This document shows positions 1 through 8,777 of a stretch of 64,000 bases of DNA, piece after piece. This DNA is from Pyrinomonadaceae bacterium. GTDB taxonomy: Bacteria > Acidobacteriota > Blastocatellia > Pyrinomonadales > Pyrinomonadaceae. The notes below the pieces were generated by a model. It had not been told where the DNA came from and did not search any database. It saw nothing but the letters and a program-made list of their open reading frames with translations. The stretch lies in assembly GCA_019694345.1 (NCBI GenBank), contig JAIBCA010000069.1, positions 1 through 64,000 of the forward strand, given 5' to 3'. The position numbers were made by a program, and so were the translations under genes. Numbering within the stretch: the first letter of the stretch is position 1; the number at the start of each line of letters is the position of its first letter.

Positions 1-990
1 CTAACGTCCGATGAAGTTCAGGTCATGGGATGTCTCTCAGACGATCCCGCAACCGCCGCGTCCATCATTGACCGCTCCGGCTTGTCGGAAGTGGCGGCAA
101 TTAAGGCCCTTTATGCTCTCTGGCTTACAGGTCGTGTGAGGCGGTCAAATTGGAATCCGGCGTTTTCTGACATGAAGATCTCGGCAATGCTCGGCGCCGT
201 GCTGGAACTGAAGCAGGAAGCTAAGACTTATTTCTCACCGGCTCTGTACGAAAAGGCCGTCGAAAATACTTCTCATGCCGAGCCGACGATCGAATCGCCC
301 GAAGCACCGGTCCTTACACTCGAAGAATATCTGGATCGCGTCGAAAAGGCCGAGACTCACTACGATATTCTTGGTGTCGATCCAAAGGCCGAGACTGCGG
401 TATTGAAGAGATCTTACTTCACGCTGGCAAAGAACTTTCACCCCGACCACTTTCATAAGGACGGGGGCGAGTTACTGAAGCGCGTTCAGGACGCGTTTAC
501 CCAATTGACTCAGGCTCACGAAGCGTTGAAGACTCCCGAAACCCGTGAGACATACGATTTCAAGATCCGAAAAGAGCTGGCCGATCGGCAAAAGGCGAAG
601 GAATCAGGGACGTACGACGAACGAAGCACACAATTTCAGCAGGCTGCCGCCAGCTTTGAACGCGGATACAGCCTCCTTTTGGATGATGAGCCCGAAGCAA
701 GCCTTCAGTTTTTTGCCAGAGCGGTGCACTTCGACCCGAATAACGCCAGATACCACGCTTATTATGGCCAAGCCCTGTCTCATGATCCTAAACATAGGCA
801 TAAGGCCGAAGGCGAAATGCAGGCCGCGGTCAAGATCGACCCGAACAATACGAAGTTCCGACTTATGCTCGCTGAGTTTTTCATCGCAATGAAGCTGATG
901 AAACGTGCCGAGGGCGAACTAAATCGGCTACTGGCTATTTTTCCGAGCAACCGCGAGGCCCGCGAGCTTTTGGCGAGCCTTCGATCCTAG
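1..990 (+). CDS. DnaJ-domain protein with C-terminal TPR repeats (5' end outside window)
   Basis: The frame is open to the first base of the window, so the gene starts upstream; an internal ATG at 25 is not a convincing start because the coding signal continues before it. The first ~50 visible residues resemble a winged-helix segment (LSEVAAIKALYALWLTGRV). A J domain follows at about residues 110-190, with the diagnostic HPD tripeptide in 'LAKNFHPDHF'. The last ~130 residues are TPR-like ('FFARAVHFDPNNARYHAYYG', 'AAVKIDPNNTKFRLMLAEFF'). J domains stimulate Hsp70 ATPase and TPRs bind partners, so this is probably an adaptor or signalling co-chaperone. Similar proteins in Acidobacteriota and Myxococcota often carry an N-terminal DUF4388 domain; that part would be off-window. 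It is followed after 63 bases by an HD-GYP-like gene. Confidence 0.8.
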   Translation, partial: LTSDEVQVMGCLSDDPATAASIIDRSGLSEVAAIKALYALWLTGRVRRSNWNPAFSDMKISAMLGAVLELKQEAKTYFSPALYEKAVENTSHAEPTIESPEAPVLTLEEYLDRVEKAETHYDILGVDPKAETAVLKRSYFTLAKNFHPDHFHKDGGELLKRVQDAFTQLTQAHEALKTPETRETYDFKIRKELADRQKAKESGTYDERSTQFQQAAASFERGYSLLLDDEPEASLQFFARAVHFDPNNARYHAYYGQALSHDPKHRHKAEGEMQAAVKIDPNNTKFRLMLAEFFIAMKLMKRAEGELNRLLAIFPSNREARELLASLRS

Positions 991-1053
991 CGTTTATTCG
1001 CCGACGTCTGATTCGCACTTGAATATTCGAATCGAAAGCACGAAACTATTTCA

Positions 1054-1629
1054 ATGCAGATTGCTCCGGCGGAAAATCCAAAGGTCGACGATAAATTGCT
1101 GAAAGCTTCTTCCGAAATGGATGCGTTTGAGGGTTACCCTGAGACGCACGCACAGCGAATGGCTTCGCTTGCGGAGTCGATAGCGGTTTCGATGAATGTT
1201 GAGCCGCACGACCGAGAGCTTCTTAAACAAGCAGTATTGATCCACGACATCGGCGAGGTACAGATGGGCCGCGAATACATCTCCGCGGTGAGGCAGTTGA
1301 CCGACGACGAGCGGATCGACCTCCATCGACATCCTGTCATCGGCGAACAGGCGGCTGCCAAATTAGAACTCTCGAGAGCTGTTCAACTGATCGTGCGTTG
1401 GCACCATGAATGGTGGTGCGGTGCCGGATACCCTGATGCACTCAGCGGTGACGAGATCCCGCTGGCGGCACGAATTCTGCGGGTTGCCGATACATATGCC
1501 GCGTTAGTTACGCCGCGGCCGCACAGGCCCGCAATGTCGCAGGATGAAGCTAGAAAGTATATGGTCGAATGGTCCGGGATCGAATTTGATCCGGCTGTCG
1601 TCAAGGCATTTCTCTCGCCCAGAGCATAG
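1054..1629 (+). CDS. HD-GYP-type metal-dependent phosphohydrolase
   Basis: A 191-residue single-domain protein. Metal-binding residues typical of HD-GYP domains are visible: H32, the HD pair H64-D65 in 'LIHDIGEV', H91/H93 in 'LHRHPVIGEQA', the HH pair 117-118 in 'VRWHHEWW', and the GYP tripeptide in 'GAGYPD'. Characterised family members hydrolyse cyclic di-GMP or other cyclic dinucleotides. The substrate here is not shown by the sequence and there is no receiver or sensor domain, so regulation must come from a partner or from expression. It lies 63 bases after the DnaJ/TPR gene and 18 bases before the next gene, so the three probably share a transcript. Confidence 0.85.
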   Translation: MQIAPAENPKVDDKLLKASSEMDAFEGYPETHAQRMASLAESIAVSMNVEPHDRELLKQAVLIHDIGEVQMGREYISAVRQLTDDERIDLHRHPVIGEQAAAKLELSRAVQLIVRWHHEWWCGAGYPDALSGDEIPLAARILRVADTYAALVTPRPHRPAMSQDEARKYMVEWSGIEFDPAVVKAFLSPRA

Positions 1630-1647
1630 TTTTTGCGGAAAGCTCAT

Positions 1648-2580
1648 ATGCAGGTACAACACAAAGTATCGCCCCGATCATGGCTCGCCTTCGAATTGAA
1701 TGTGCTGCGTCGGACAAAGTTCAATTCAGCGGCACTGCCCTTCACGCCGGATCCGGCTCTCGGCACATACTTAAAGCGTTGGAACGTTAGAGTTTCAGCC
1801 AATGACCCGACCCTCTCGGGCTGGACCCGTTCCGAGGCTGAGATCGCCAATAATGAGGCCCGACTTTCCGAAAGTGAGGTCAATGCGGTCCTGGAGGACG
1901 CATATGTTCCGGGCTATAAACTTAAGAACCCGGCGTTGTCGAACTGGTTTTCCGAAACGGATGCATGGTGGTTTGATAACGTGCGTCGCCAAATTGACAC
2001 CCTACCGTCACCGACAGCCCGGGCGATCGCGAGCACGATAGCTATGGCCGCTGGTCAATATGTACTCTCATTCAGCGATGAGAATCGTGAGCTTCGCCAG
2101 CCGCTGTCACAAGCATTTCGTAGATTTTGGTCGATACAACCGAAACCCTACGACAACCACGCTCGAAATTCCTCGTCAAATCGATCGCCGGATGATTTTG
2201 TGGCCGAGAGTTTCGCCGATCTTCTTTTCTTGCGTTTGCCGCCCGCGCACGGGCAGACTACTCGTGCGTTCATGGGCCGGCGAGCCTGGACAGAGGAATG
2301 GATACGCGGCGGCAATGAGTTTTGGAACGAACTCGAAGCTTCGATGACCGGCCGGCTCGGAGCTCCGACCGAGACCAAATCACAATATCTTCGACTCGTC
2401 GACGAACTCCTTCGAAAGGCATCGCATATCGAAAATTGGGCCATCGCCCACGTTGAGACTGGCTTTATTACCACTCAGGATATCGTCGAGACAATATCAA
2501 AGATCCGCCGTGTGGACACAATTTACACAAAGGACTTTTCGGAACTCTCCGGCACCAAGGCGGTCATTATAACTGCCTAA
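1648..2580 (+). CDS. Conserved-looking protein of unknown function
   Basis: A 310-residue soluble protein that I do not recognise. It has no signal peptide or membrane segment. It is mixed alpha with conserved-looking aromatic blocks ('WWFDNVRRQID', 'GRRAWTEEW') and a C-terminal ~80 residues beginning 'SHIENWAIAHVETG' that may be a helical domain. I chose the ATG at 1648, which has a GGAAAG ribosome-binding-like sequence about 6 bases upstream, over an in-frame TTG at 1633. It sits 18 bases after the HD-GYP gene in the same direction. The stop codon overlaps the convergent MFS gene by 4 bases. No function is assigned. Confidence 0.65.
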   Translation: MQVQHKVSPRSWLAFELNVLRRTKFNSAALPFTPDPALGTYLKRWNVRVSANDPTLSGWTRSEAEIANNEARLSESEVNAVLEDAYVPGYKLKNPALSNWFSETDAWWFDNVRRQIDTLPSPTARAIASTIAMAAGQYVLSFSDENRELRQPLSQAFRRFWSIQPKPYDNHARNSSSNRSPDDFVAESFADLLFLRLPPAHGQTTRAFMGRRAWTEEWIRGGNEFWNELEASMTGRLGAPTETKSQYLRLVDELLRKASHIENWAIAHVETGFITTQDIVETISKIRRVDTIYTKDFSELSGTKAVIITA

Positions 2581-3857
2581 GCTGCGGTCGCCGGTTCGGA
2601 ATTCTCGCGGGGCTGCCGGACAAACCAAACTACACCGGCAAGTGCCGACAACACCCCTGAAATGATGGTCAGTGTCTGTGGCGTGATGAGGTACATCAGC
2701 TCGCCCGCGGCGAAACTGGACAAACCAAAAACCGTCATTTCCGCCCCGCGATCGAGGGTTGAGATCCGCCCGCGTATCTGATCGGGAAGACTGCGTTGGA
2801 ACATCGTTTCCTGGACCGCGTACTCTACCCCGACTATGGCTCTGGAAATAAAGGCGACGATCGCAAACAGCCATAGCGACGGCATTAGGGCACCGAACGA
2901 AAAGACCACGCCGTGGACGATCAGTGTCCAGCCGATAAATGCCCGATTGCGCTTTCGACGATCGAGGTACGCTGAAGTTCGATGTGCAATTAGCATCCCA
3001 AACGCCAAGCCGAGGCCGGTAGCAAACCACAGAGCACCTACCGCGGCGTCTGGATTCCATCCTTCGATCGTTGCGAAATGAACGCCGCCAATGCGTTCAA
3101 AAATGATATTTATCGATCCGCCGCCAGTGGCCCAGATCACATTCATTATGAGGATCGTAGCGGCAAACCGGTCGGTCAAGGCATACTTCACTCCTTCGCG
3201 AAGTTCGGTCATGAACGGAGAACGATTTGATCTTGATGCCATTCGTTCCGCCGTTTCCTCATCTCGGGTCGCCTCTTCAGGGATCAGCCATACCGTATAT
3301 GCGGACGCAACGAACGACAGTGCGTTAATGACGAACGCCGCCTTGTAGCCCAGATAGGCCGCGGCCCAGCCGCCCAGTGCCGAGCCGATCGCCATTAGCA
3401 AAAACCGTGTCGAAAAGAGCAGAGCCGTACCGGCCAATAGCCCCTCTTTACCAGTTAGATTAGGGGCTGCGGCGTTCTTTGCCCCGTCGAAGAACGCTCC
3501 GAAGGTATGGAGCAGGACCGTAGCCAGATAAGCTATCCAGAGGTCTTCGGCACTTGTTACAAACAAGAACGCAAGGGCTATCAAACCGCGTGCAAGATCG
3601 GTGGCGATCATCACCTGCCGCCGTGAAAAGCGGTCAACGAATGTCCCCGCGATCGGCGACATAATCGCAAATGGGATCAATCGCGCGACAAAGAACAACC
3701 CTGCGGCAGTCGGCGAAGCATCAGAAACGTGGCGCACCAGACCCAGTCCCGCAATGAAATTGAACCAGTTTCCGAGTTCAGAAATAAACTGCCCGGCAAG
3801 AAGGTTGCGGAAATTGCGATTACCCTTGATCAGTTGTCCGTAGGTGAGCGACTGCAT
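2577..3857 (-). CDS. MFS transporter (EntS/MFS_3-like exporter)
   Basis: A 426-residue polytopic membrane protein with about 12 hydrophobic segments. The N-terminus ('FRNLLAGQFISELGNWF') and the loop 2-3 motif 'GTFVDRFSRRQVMIATDLAR' match the major facilitator MFS_3 group, which includes the enterobactin exporter EntS and macrolide-efflux-like carriers. The likely role is proton-driven export of a small molecule across the inner membrane. The substrate cannot be read from sequence. Siderophore export would fit the next gene on the same strand (PepSY, Fur-controlled), but the start is 71 bases beyond the stop of that gene, so co-transcription is possible rather than shown. The start ATG has only a weak ribosome-binding site. 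Confidence 0.85.
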   Translation of the reverse strand: MQSLTYGQLIKGNRNFRNLLAGQFISELGNWFNFIAGLGLVRHVSDASPTAAGLFFVARLIPFAIMSPIAGTFVDRFSRRQVMIATDLARGLIALAFLFVTSAEDLWIAYLATVLLHTFGAFFDGAKNAAAPNLTGKEGLLAGTALLFSTRFLLMAIGSALGGWAAAYLGYKAAFVINALSFVASAYTVWLIPEEATRDEETAERMASRSNRSPFMTELREGVKYALTDRFAATILIMNVIWATGGGSINIIFERIGGVHFATIEGWNPDAAVGALWFATGLGLAFGMLIAHRTSAYLDRRKRNRAFIGWTLIVHGVVFSFGALMPSLWLFAIVAFISRAIVGVEYAVQETMFQRSLPDQIRGRISTLDRGAEMTVFGLSSFAAGELMYLITPQTLTIISGVLSALAGVVWFVRQPRENSEPATAA

Positions 3858-3928
3858 TTTAATAGGATGTGGTTTTCGCTTACGATTCGCAAGCAGTCGA
3901 ACATCGCCATCGACGGCGGCCTTCGGGG

Positions 3929-5074
3929 TCAGAGAGCAGTATCGGTCACTCTACGTGAGCGTCCGCGAAGCCAACGGCTAAAACGCCGCGCAGCTAGAGA
4001 CAGTCCCGTGTAAACCAGATACGCTCCTCCCAAACATGCCGCAAATCCAATGAACTGACCCACTATCCCGAATGATTCGCCGGTGTGTGTGAATCGAAAC
4101 CACGATCGGAGCTTCTGGGCCGAATTGCGATCCTCGTACGCATCCCAACTAACCACCGAGCCGGTGGCAGCATCCAATGTCAGCGTCGAACGGGCGAAGA
4201 CATTCCAGGATCTACCTTCGTCTATTGTGAAAACCGCGTCCTTGCCAACCGGAAGCTTGAGTGAAATCGACTTTGCTCCATGAGAATGCCGCTCCGCTGC
4301 CGACCATAACTGATCGATATTGGCCGGGGCCGAAATCGGAGACTCGGCCTGCAAACCGGAGCCAGACGAAGACCTTTGTGCGGGCGGGACCTCATTGCCG
4401 GTCAATGTGTAAAGCAGATTTCCGGCCCATTGAAAAGAGATGACCGCTGCGGTGACGGTCAGAACTACCAGCACCAGTGAACACCAGAAACCGACCACGT
4501 TATGCCGGTTGAAATGATCCGCCTTTACACTCGGACCTGACCTGAACCAAAGCCGCGCCCGCAAATGGCGAAAGGTCAACCTTCGCGGAAACCAGATATA
4601 TATCCCTGTAATGGCGAGAAATAAGAATAACAAGTTGCTCACACCAGTGATAGCCTTGCCAATTGCGCGGCCATCACCGGAAAGGGCGATCCAGCGATGT
4701 AGATCCGTCATCGTGCCGAAGAACTTCCGGGCACCCGAGCTACCTTCGCCGGTGATATCACCGGTGTACGGATCGACAAACAGACGCCCTTCACGGCCCA
4801 GCGAAACTGTTGCCGCCGCGACAGGATCATTGACGACGAGAAGTGACGCCGGCTTGGCGTTTGGCCGTGCATTCAAGACGTTTGCAAGCAGTTCATTGGT
4901 AGATAGCCGCTTTTCGCCAACCTTTACCGATCGTTGGCCGCTCTCGATGTAATTGGTGATATTTTTCTCAAAGGATAAGGCCGCTCCCGTGATACACATG
5001 ACGAAGATCACGAGCCCGCCCAAAACTCCGGCGATCAAATGCAGCCAAAATACGGATTTGCGAATGTATCCCAT
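3929..5074 (-). CDS. PepSY-associated transmembrane protein (ferri-siderophore reductase-like)
   Basis: A 381-residue membrane protein. The long open frame extends upstream, but the coding signal starts at the ATG encoding 'MGYIRKSVFWLHLIAG', 2 bases after the stop of the small upstream gene. The typical PepSY_TM layout is visible: an N-terminal helix (~8-30), a periplasmic PepSY-like domain with 'LFVDPYTGDITGE', helices near 'GVSNLLFLFLAITGIYIWFP' and 'VVGFWCSLVLVVLTVTAAV', a second PepSY-like domain and a last helix with 'FTHTGESFGIVGQFIGF'. Membrane-facing histidines ('LHRW', 'FNRHNVVG', 'FTHTG') could bind haem. PiuB/FoxB-like relatives reduce ferri-siderophores in the inner membrane. Two Fur-like boxes upstream of the pair support a role in iron. 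The exact substrate is inferred only. Confidence 0.8.
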   Translation of the reverse strand: MGYIRKSVFWLHLIAGVLGGLVIFVMCITGAALSFEKNITNYIESGQRSVKVGEKRLSTNELLANVLNARPNAKPASLLVVNDPVAAATVSLGREGRLFVDPYTGDITGEGSSGARKFFGTMTDLHRWIALSGDGRAIGKAITGVSNLLFLFLAITGIYIWFPRRLTFRHLRARLWFRSGPSVKADHFNRHNVVGFWCSLVLVVLTVTAAVISFQWAGNLLYTLTGNEVPPAQRSSSGSGLQAESPISAPANIDQLWSAAERHSHGAKSISLKLPVGKDAVFTIDEGRSWNVFARSTLTLDAATGSVVSWDAYEDRNSAQKLRSWFRFTHTGESFGIVGQFIGFAACLGGAYLVYTGLSLAARRFSRWLRGRSRRVTDTAL

Positions 5075-5076
5075 CT

Positions 5077-5316
5077 TCAATGAACGCTGTCTGTAAAGGT
5101 TCCGACGATCTCGCCTTCCGCTCGATCCGTGACCATCGCATCCCAGCTGCTGTAATGAATTTCGACCGCTGCCTGAATAAAACTGGCAAACTCCTCGCGA
5201 TTCAGGCTCGCTATTGACTCTCGTGCAGCAAGATGAACTTTCCCACATCGTTCGCAATGCCACAATTTGATCCCATCGCCCGAACTCGGCCGTCGGGCTG
5301 TTCTTGTTATCTCCAT
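5077..5316 (-). CDS. Small Cys-pair protein upstream of PepSY gene
   Basis: A 79-residue protein. I chose the ATG at 5316 because it has a strong GAGGAAG ribosome-binding site 8 bases upstream; the open frame continues further up but without such a signal. Residues 'LWHCERCGKVHLAA' form one CxxC pair like half of a zinc ribbon. The rest is helical and acidic ('SLNREEFASFIQAAVEIHYS'). There is no signal peptide. The stop lies 2 bases before the PepSY start, so the two are translationally linked. Function unknown; its position suggests an accessory or regulatory role in iron handling. The single Cys pair might bind metal as a dimer. Confidence 0.65.
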   Translation of the reverse strand: MEITRTARRPSSGDGIKLWHCERCGKVHLAARESIASLNREEFASFIQAAVEIHYSSWDAMVTDRAEGEIVGTFTDSVH

Positions 5317-5431
5317 GTTCAAAACTTCCTCGACAAATATTCTCTCGTCCGAATTGTCCGAACGGTCAACGGTGTCGACACCCTCGTACCGCAGTCCGGA
5401 CACAGCGATCCGCGGGCACCCAATTAATTTT

Positions 5432-5450
5432 ATTGAAAGTGATTTTCAAT
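5432..5450. promoter_or_regulatory. Fur-like box 1
   Basis: The 19-base inverted repeat ATTGAAAGTGATTTTCAAT contains a 7-1-7 core (TGAAAGT-G-ATTTTCA, 5434-5448) that matches 11 of 14 positions of the Fur core TGATAAT-N-ATTATCA. It lies 116 bases upstream of the small Cys-pair gene and overlaps a weak possible minus-strand promoter (TTGAAA, then about 17 bases, then TAATTG). Expected effect: repression of the Cys-pair/PepSY transcript when iron is sufficient. Confidence 0.65.
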
Positions 5451-5492
5451 AATATTTGAAGGATAGGGCGCCGATACTTGGAAGTCAAGTCA

Positions 5493-5511
5493 CTTGAAAG
5501 TTATTTTCAAT
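5493..5511. promoter_or_regulatory. Fur-like box 2
   Basis: CTTGAAAGTTATTTTCAAT has the same half-sites as the box at 5432 (TGAAAGT-T-ATTTTCA, 5495-5509), centred 61 bases away. The only nearby gene start facing it is the minus-strand Cys-pair/PepSY transcript; the enoyl-CoA hydratase ends at 5528. Two boxes with identical half-sites make chance less likely than one alone. Confidence 0.6.
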
Positions 5512-5527
5512 AAGGAACGGCCGACGG

Positions 5528-6322
5528 TTATTTGCCGGTGAAGTCTGGCGGGCGTTTTTCGAAAAAGGCCATTACGCCCTCTCGGAAATCGTCTGAACGG
5601 CCCGATTCGATCTGACATTCATGCTCAAGGGTCAGTTGTGAGCCCAGATCATTCGAAAATGTCGAATTAATCATCCGTTTGATACGGCCGATCGATCCGG
5701 TCGGGCCGGCTGCAAGCTTGTCGGCGATCGAGCGGGCTTCTTCAAGAAGATCTTCGGAGGCCACGACCCTATTTATCATTCCGATCTGCAAAGCTCGGGC
5801 GGCGTCGATCGTTCCCCCGAGCATAAACAACTCAGCCGCGAGTTTTTCGCCGACGGCTCGCGGCAGAAAGTATGTGCCGCCGCAATCCGGAGACAACCCA
5901 ATGCGAACGAATGCTTCGTTAAAGGTTGCTTTCTCATCCGCAACGATAAGATCACAGGCGAGAGCAAAGTTGGTCCCCGCTCCGGCACAAACCCCATTGA
6001 CAGCGGCAATGAACGGGATCGGAGCCTCGCGTATCAGGCTGATCACGCCGTGCAGCGCCTCCAACGGGTCTTCGAGAAACGCCTCGATCCGCCCTTCCCT
6101 TTCCCACATTGACCGCATCTCGCGCAGATCGCCGCCCGAACAAAATGCACGGCCATTGCCGGTAAGCACGACGGCCCTTGCCCCATCGGCGATCGCCTGC
6201 CGGCAAGCGGCAAGCAGATCGACCGTTAACTGCAGGGAAAGCGCGTTCAGAGCGTCAGGCCGATTCAGCGATATTGTCGCGACGCGCCCATCGAAACTAT
6301 AGTCAACTGTTTCAGATCGCAT
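5528..6322 (-). CDS. Enoyl-CoA hydratase/isomerase family protein
   Basis: A 264-residue crotonase-fold protein, normal length. I chose the ATG at 6322 ('MRSETVDYSFDGRVATI'); the longer open frame adds 31 residues with no family match. Oxyanion-hole glycines are visible in 'AFCSGGDLREM' and 'VNGVCAGAGTNFALACD', and a 'LSPDCGGTYFLPRAVG' segment follows. In place of the usual catalytic Glu in the EAFVRIGL/GGT region, the residue after GLSP is Asp, as in several crotonases of isomerase or paaG/menB-like subfamilies, so the exact reaction (hydration, isomerisation or ring chemistry on a CoA thioester) is open. The genomic context does not fix the pathway. Confidence 0.85.
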   Translation of the reverse strand: MRSETVDYSFDGRVATISLNRPDALNALSLQLTVDLLAACRQAIADGARAVVLTGNGRAFCSGGDLREMRSMWEREGRIEAFLEDPLEALHGVISLIREAPIPFIAAVNGVCAGAGTNFALACDLIVADEKATFNEAFVRIGLSPDCGGTYFLPRAVGEKLAAELFMLGGTIDAARALQIGMINRVVASEDLLEEARSIADKLAAGPTGSIGRIKRMINSTFSNDLGSQLTLEHECQIESGRSDDFREGVMAFFEKRPPDFTGK

Positions 6323-6372
6323 ACTTGTTTTTAACTGACCGAATTTGCGGGTCGACCGCTCAAGGCCGATGG

Positions 6373-6648
6373 CTAACGGTGCCTTGAGCGGCTCGATTCG
6401 TGACATTCTTTGCACAATACCGACCGGCCTACCTTTGGCTGAAATGGCACTTGATCATGTTTGCCGCAATGATCGCAAACGATGTCGAACTTGCTCGGAG
6501 CGTCCGGCCGAAGAGCAGCTTTCTTAGAACGGCAGGCCGGACACCTCTGGGGCGGCATCATGTTGCGTTGGTAAAATATCTCCTGATCTTTTTCTGAAAA
6601 TATGAAGATATCTCGGCATTGAATACAAGGGATCTCGATGTCCGGCAC
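6373..6648 (-). CDS. Small protein with two zinc ribbons
   Basis: A 91-residue protein with eight cysteines in four CxxC pairs: 'IPCIQCRD', 'QRCPACRSKK', 'IVCDHCGKH' and 'VLCKECHESS'. That is enough for two zinc ribbons and resembles the 'probable zinc-ribbon' and CxxCxxC families of small bacterial proteins. The start is a GTG at 6648 with GGAG 8 bases upstream. It is on the same strand between the deacetylase-like gene (57 bases before) and the enoyl-CoA hydratase. Such proteins may bind nucleic acid or deliver zinc; the function is not known. Notably, the neighbouring amidohydrolase is itself a zinc enzyme. Confidence 0.75.
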   Translation of the reverse strand: MPDIEIPCIQCRDIFIFSEKDQEIFYQRNMMPPQRCPACRSKKAALRPDAPSKFDIVCDHCGKHDQVPFQPKVGRSVLCKECHESSRSRHR

Positions 6649-6705
6649 GGCATTGTCTCCTTTCTCGGCAGTTCAGGGTCTTGTGATGCCCTGAGTTTAA
6701 CATAT

Positions 6706-7650
6706 TCACCGCGAACGGCTGAGTTCCGCGACATGATTGCGCACGGATCCGCCGAGCGTCGTCAAATTGTATCCGCCCTCAAGGCAGGACACTATCCGAC
6801 CGCAGGCATCATCTGCCCATTGTCGAACAGATCGCGTCATTGCGGTGTAATCCGCGTCCTCCAATTGAAGTTGACCGAGCGGATCGGTCAAATGAGCGTC
6901 AAAACCGGCCGAGATAAAGATCAGATCGGGCTTGAATCGTCTCGAAATATCCTCGAGTGCTGCGTCGAACATACGGCGTTGTTCAGCTGCTTTCGTATTT
7001 GCCTTGACCGGCACATTCAGGGTTGTTCCCAGGCCGCGGCCATGCCCTGTTTCACCTCTGGCTCCCGTTCCCGGATACCATGGGTACTGATGCATTGAAA
7101 AAAAGTGCACGGTCGGGTCGACGTAAAATATCCCTTGTGTGCCGTTTCCGTGATGAACATCCCAGTCAATGATCGCGACTCGCTCTATTTCCTTGTAATT
7201 ATTTTGAGCATACCTTGCGGCAACAGCGACATTGTTAAAAATGCAGAACCCCATCGCATGTTCACCGGTCGCGTGGTGTCCGGGCGGCCGCACGGCGACG
7301 AAAGCATTATCCGCCGCACCTTTCATTACCGCGTCAACCGCAGCGCAAGCACCTCCCGCACCTAATAGAGACGCATCAAATGACTGCATCGAAATTGTCG
7401 TATCAGCATCGAGTCGGTCGAGGCCGTTCTCAAACGCTCCTTCGACCCGCTTGAAATGTTGGGCTGAATGGACCGATTGAATTAGCCCTTTAGATGCCTT
7501 TTCCGGAGTTATTTCCAGTAGGTTATTCCACAATTCGATATCACCGCGAAGTGCCTCCATCACCGCGGGATATCGCTGCGGGGTTTCCGGGTGTCCTGCA
7601 CCGGTGTCGTGTTTCTGGTAGATCGGATGATGAATAAGTGCGGTTTTCAT
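6706..7650 (-). CDS. Histone deacetylase-family amidohydrolase
   Basis: A 314-residue arginase/deacetylase-fold protein, normal for bacterial class II-like HDAC relatives. I start it at the ATG 7650 ('[17 protein letters not shown]'). Catalytic features seen: the general-base His pair H125-H126 in '[15 protein letters not shown]', zinc ligands D164 and H166 in '[14 protein letters not shown]', an Asp in 'SAGFDAH', and a Tyr in 'LEGGYN' that matches the transition-state-stabilising residue. The family removes acetyl groups from polyamines, acetoin-type compounds or protein lysines using zinc. The substrate is not decided by sequence. It is divergent from the hydroxyproline operon (125 bases between starts). 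Confidence 0.9.
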   Translation of the reverse strand: MKTALIHHPIYQKHDTGAGHPETPQRYPAVMEALRGDIELWNNLLEITPEKASKGLIQSVHSAQHFKRVEGAFENGLDRLDADTTISMQSFDASLLGAGGACAAVDAVMKGAADNAFVAVRPPGHHATGEHAMGFCIFNNVAVAARYAQNNYKEIERVAIIDWDVHHGNGTQGIFYVDPTVHFFSMHQYPWYPGTGARGETGHGRGLGTTLNVPVKANTKAAEQRRMFDAALEDISRRFKPDLIFISAGFDAHLTDPLGQLQLEDADYTAMTRSVRQWADDACGRIVSCLEGGYNLTTLGGSVRNHVAELSRSR

Positions 7651-7775
7651 AACATGACGGAAACTCAGATTACCACAATTCCCGGCGGGCCTTCCTGCCG
7701 GGGGCGATCGGAAACGGAACTGTCCGGCCATGCCTTCAAATGCTTGCGTATCAGTGGTATATTTCCAATGATCTT

Positions 7776-8720
7776 ATGTCATTATTTCAAGTCACCCGGC
7801 TAAGGGCAATCGACTCTCATACCGGCGGCGAACCAACACGCGTGGTCATCGACGGCTTTCCCGATCTGGGTTCAGGCCCGATGGCCGCGAGACTCGATGC
7901 TTTTCGCCGCGGACACGACGACTTACGTTCGGCGATCGTCTGCGAGCCACGCGGCCACGATGCCGTGGTCGGTGCCCTGCTTTGTGAGCCGGTTGACCCG
8001 ACGGCCGCTGCCGGAGTCATCTTTTTCAACAACGTCGGCTATCTTGGGATGTGCGGTCACGGAACGATCGGACTCGTGAAGACACTCGAGTTCATGGGGC
8101 GGATCACGACCGGCACGCATCGGATCGAGACGCCGGTCGGCGATGTCGAGGCTACCCTAAACGTTGACGGTTCGGTCACCATCACCAACGTTCCGAGTTA
8201 CCGCTACGCCAAAGACGTCGAGGTCGACGTTCCTGGGATCGGGGTTGTCAAGGGCGATGTCGCATACGGCGGCAACTGGTTCTTTTTGATCGGCGAACAT
8301 CCGCTCAAGCTCGAACTCGCGCATCTCGATTCACTGACTCGATTTTCGGCCGCGGTTCGCAACGCTTTGGCCGCCAACGGCATCACCGGTGCTGGCGGAG
8401 CCGAGATCGATCACATCGAGCTTTTTTCGCCAACGCCGACGGCTGACAGCCGTAATTTTGTGCTTTGTCCGGGCCTTGAATATGACCGCTCACCCTGCGG
8501 GACGGGCACGAGTGCCAAACTCGCCTGCCTTGTCGCCGACGGCAAACTTACCGAAGGCGGCGTCTGGCTGCAGGAAAGCGTCATTGGCAGCGTTTTCGAA
8601 GGCCGCGTAAAGCTCGACAGTGATAGGATAATTCCTGTCATTCGCAGCACGGCGCATGTGACGGCTGAACTGGATCTAATTTTCGATCCCGACGACCCGT
8701 ATCGCTTTGGGATCAATTGA
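7776..8720 (+). CDS. 4-hydroxyproline 2-epimerase (proline racemase family)
   Basis: A 314-residue protein, first gene of the hydroxyproline operon (LhpA-type). It interconverts trans-4-hydroxy-L-proline and cis-4-hydroxy-D-proline without cofactor. Both catalytic thiols are present: C93 in 'MCGHGTIG' and C241 in '[12 protein letters not shown]', so this is a true two-thiol enzyme rather than the one-Cys dehydratase type. The N-terminal '[13 protein letters not shown]' is also typical. I chose the ATG at 7776 over an upstream TTG-initiated frame from 7740. No clear Shine-Dalgarno is visible, so initiation may be weak or leaderless. The neighbouring genes carry out the remaining steps, which argues for hydroxyproline over proline as substrate. 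Confidence 0.9.
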   Translation: MSLFQVTRLRAIDSHTGGEPTRVVIDGFPDLGSGPMAARLDAFRRGHDDLRSAIVCEPRGHDAVVGALLCEPVDPTAAAGVIFFNNVGYLGMCGHGTIGLVKTLEFMGRITTGTHRIETPVGDVEATLNVDGSVTITNVPSYRYAKDVEVDVPGIGVVKGDVAYGGNWFFLIGEHPLKLELAHLDSLTRFSAAVRNALAANGITGAGGAEIDHIELFSPTPTADSRNFVLCPGLEYDRSPCGTGTSAKLACLVADGKLTEGGVWLQESVIGSVFEGRVKLDSDRIIPVIRSTAHVTAELDLIFDPDDPYRFGIN

Positions 8721-8777
8721 TCTAAATAGGATCCAATAAATAAGTATTAATTATCGAAATAACAATTAGCGTGTCGA

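Noticed and set aside
235-456. Minus-strand open frames inside real genes, such as this one in the DnaJ gene
   Set aside because: They are antisense shadows created by codon bias, with no ribosome-binding site or family-like sequence.
2497-3060. 187-residue frame antisense or shifted to the MFS gene
   Set aside because: Arg/Ser/Gly-rich low-complexity translation; the MFS reading frame is clearly the coding one.
5679-6302. 207-residue plus-strand frame across the enoyl-CoA hydratase
   Set aside because: Long but Arg/Pro/Ser-rich; the opposite strand has intact crotonase motifs.
7681-7702. CCCGGCGGG hairpin before the hydroxyproline operon as a terminator
   Set aside because: There is a good stem but no T-run on either strand, so a terminator function cannot be supported.
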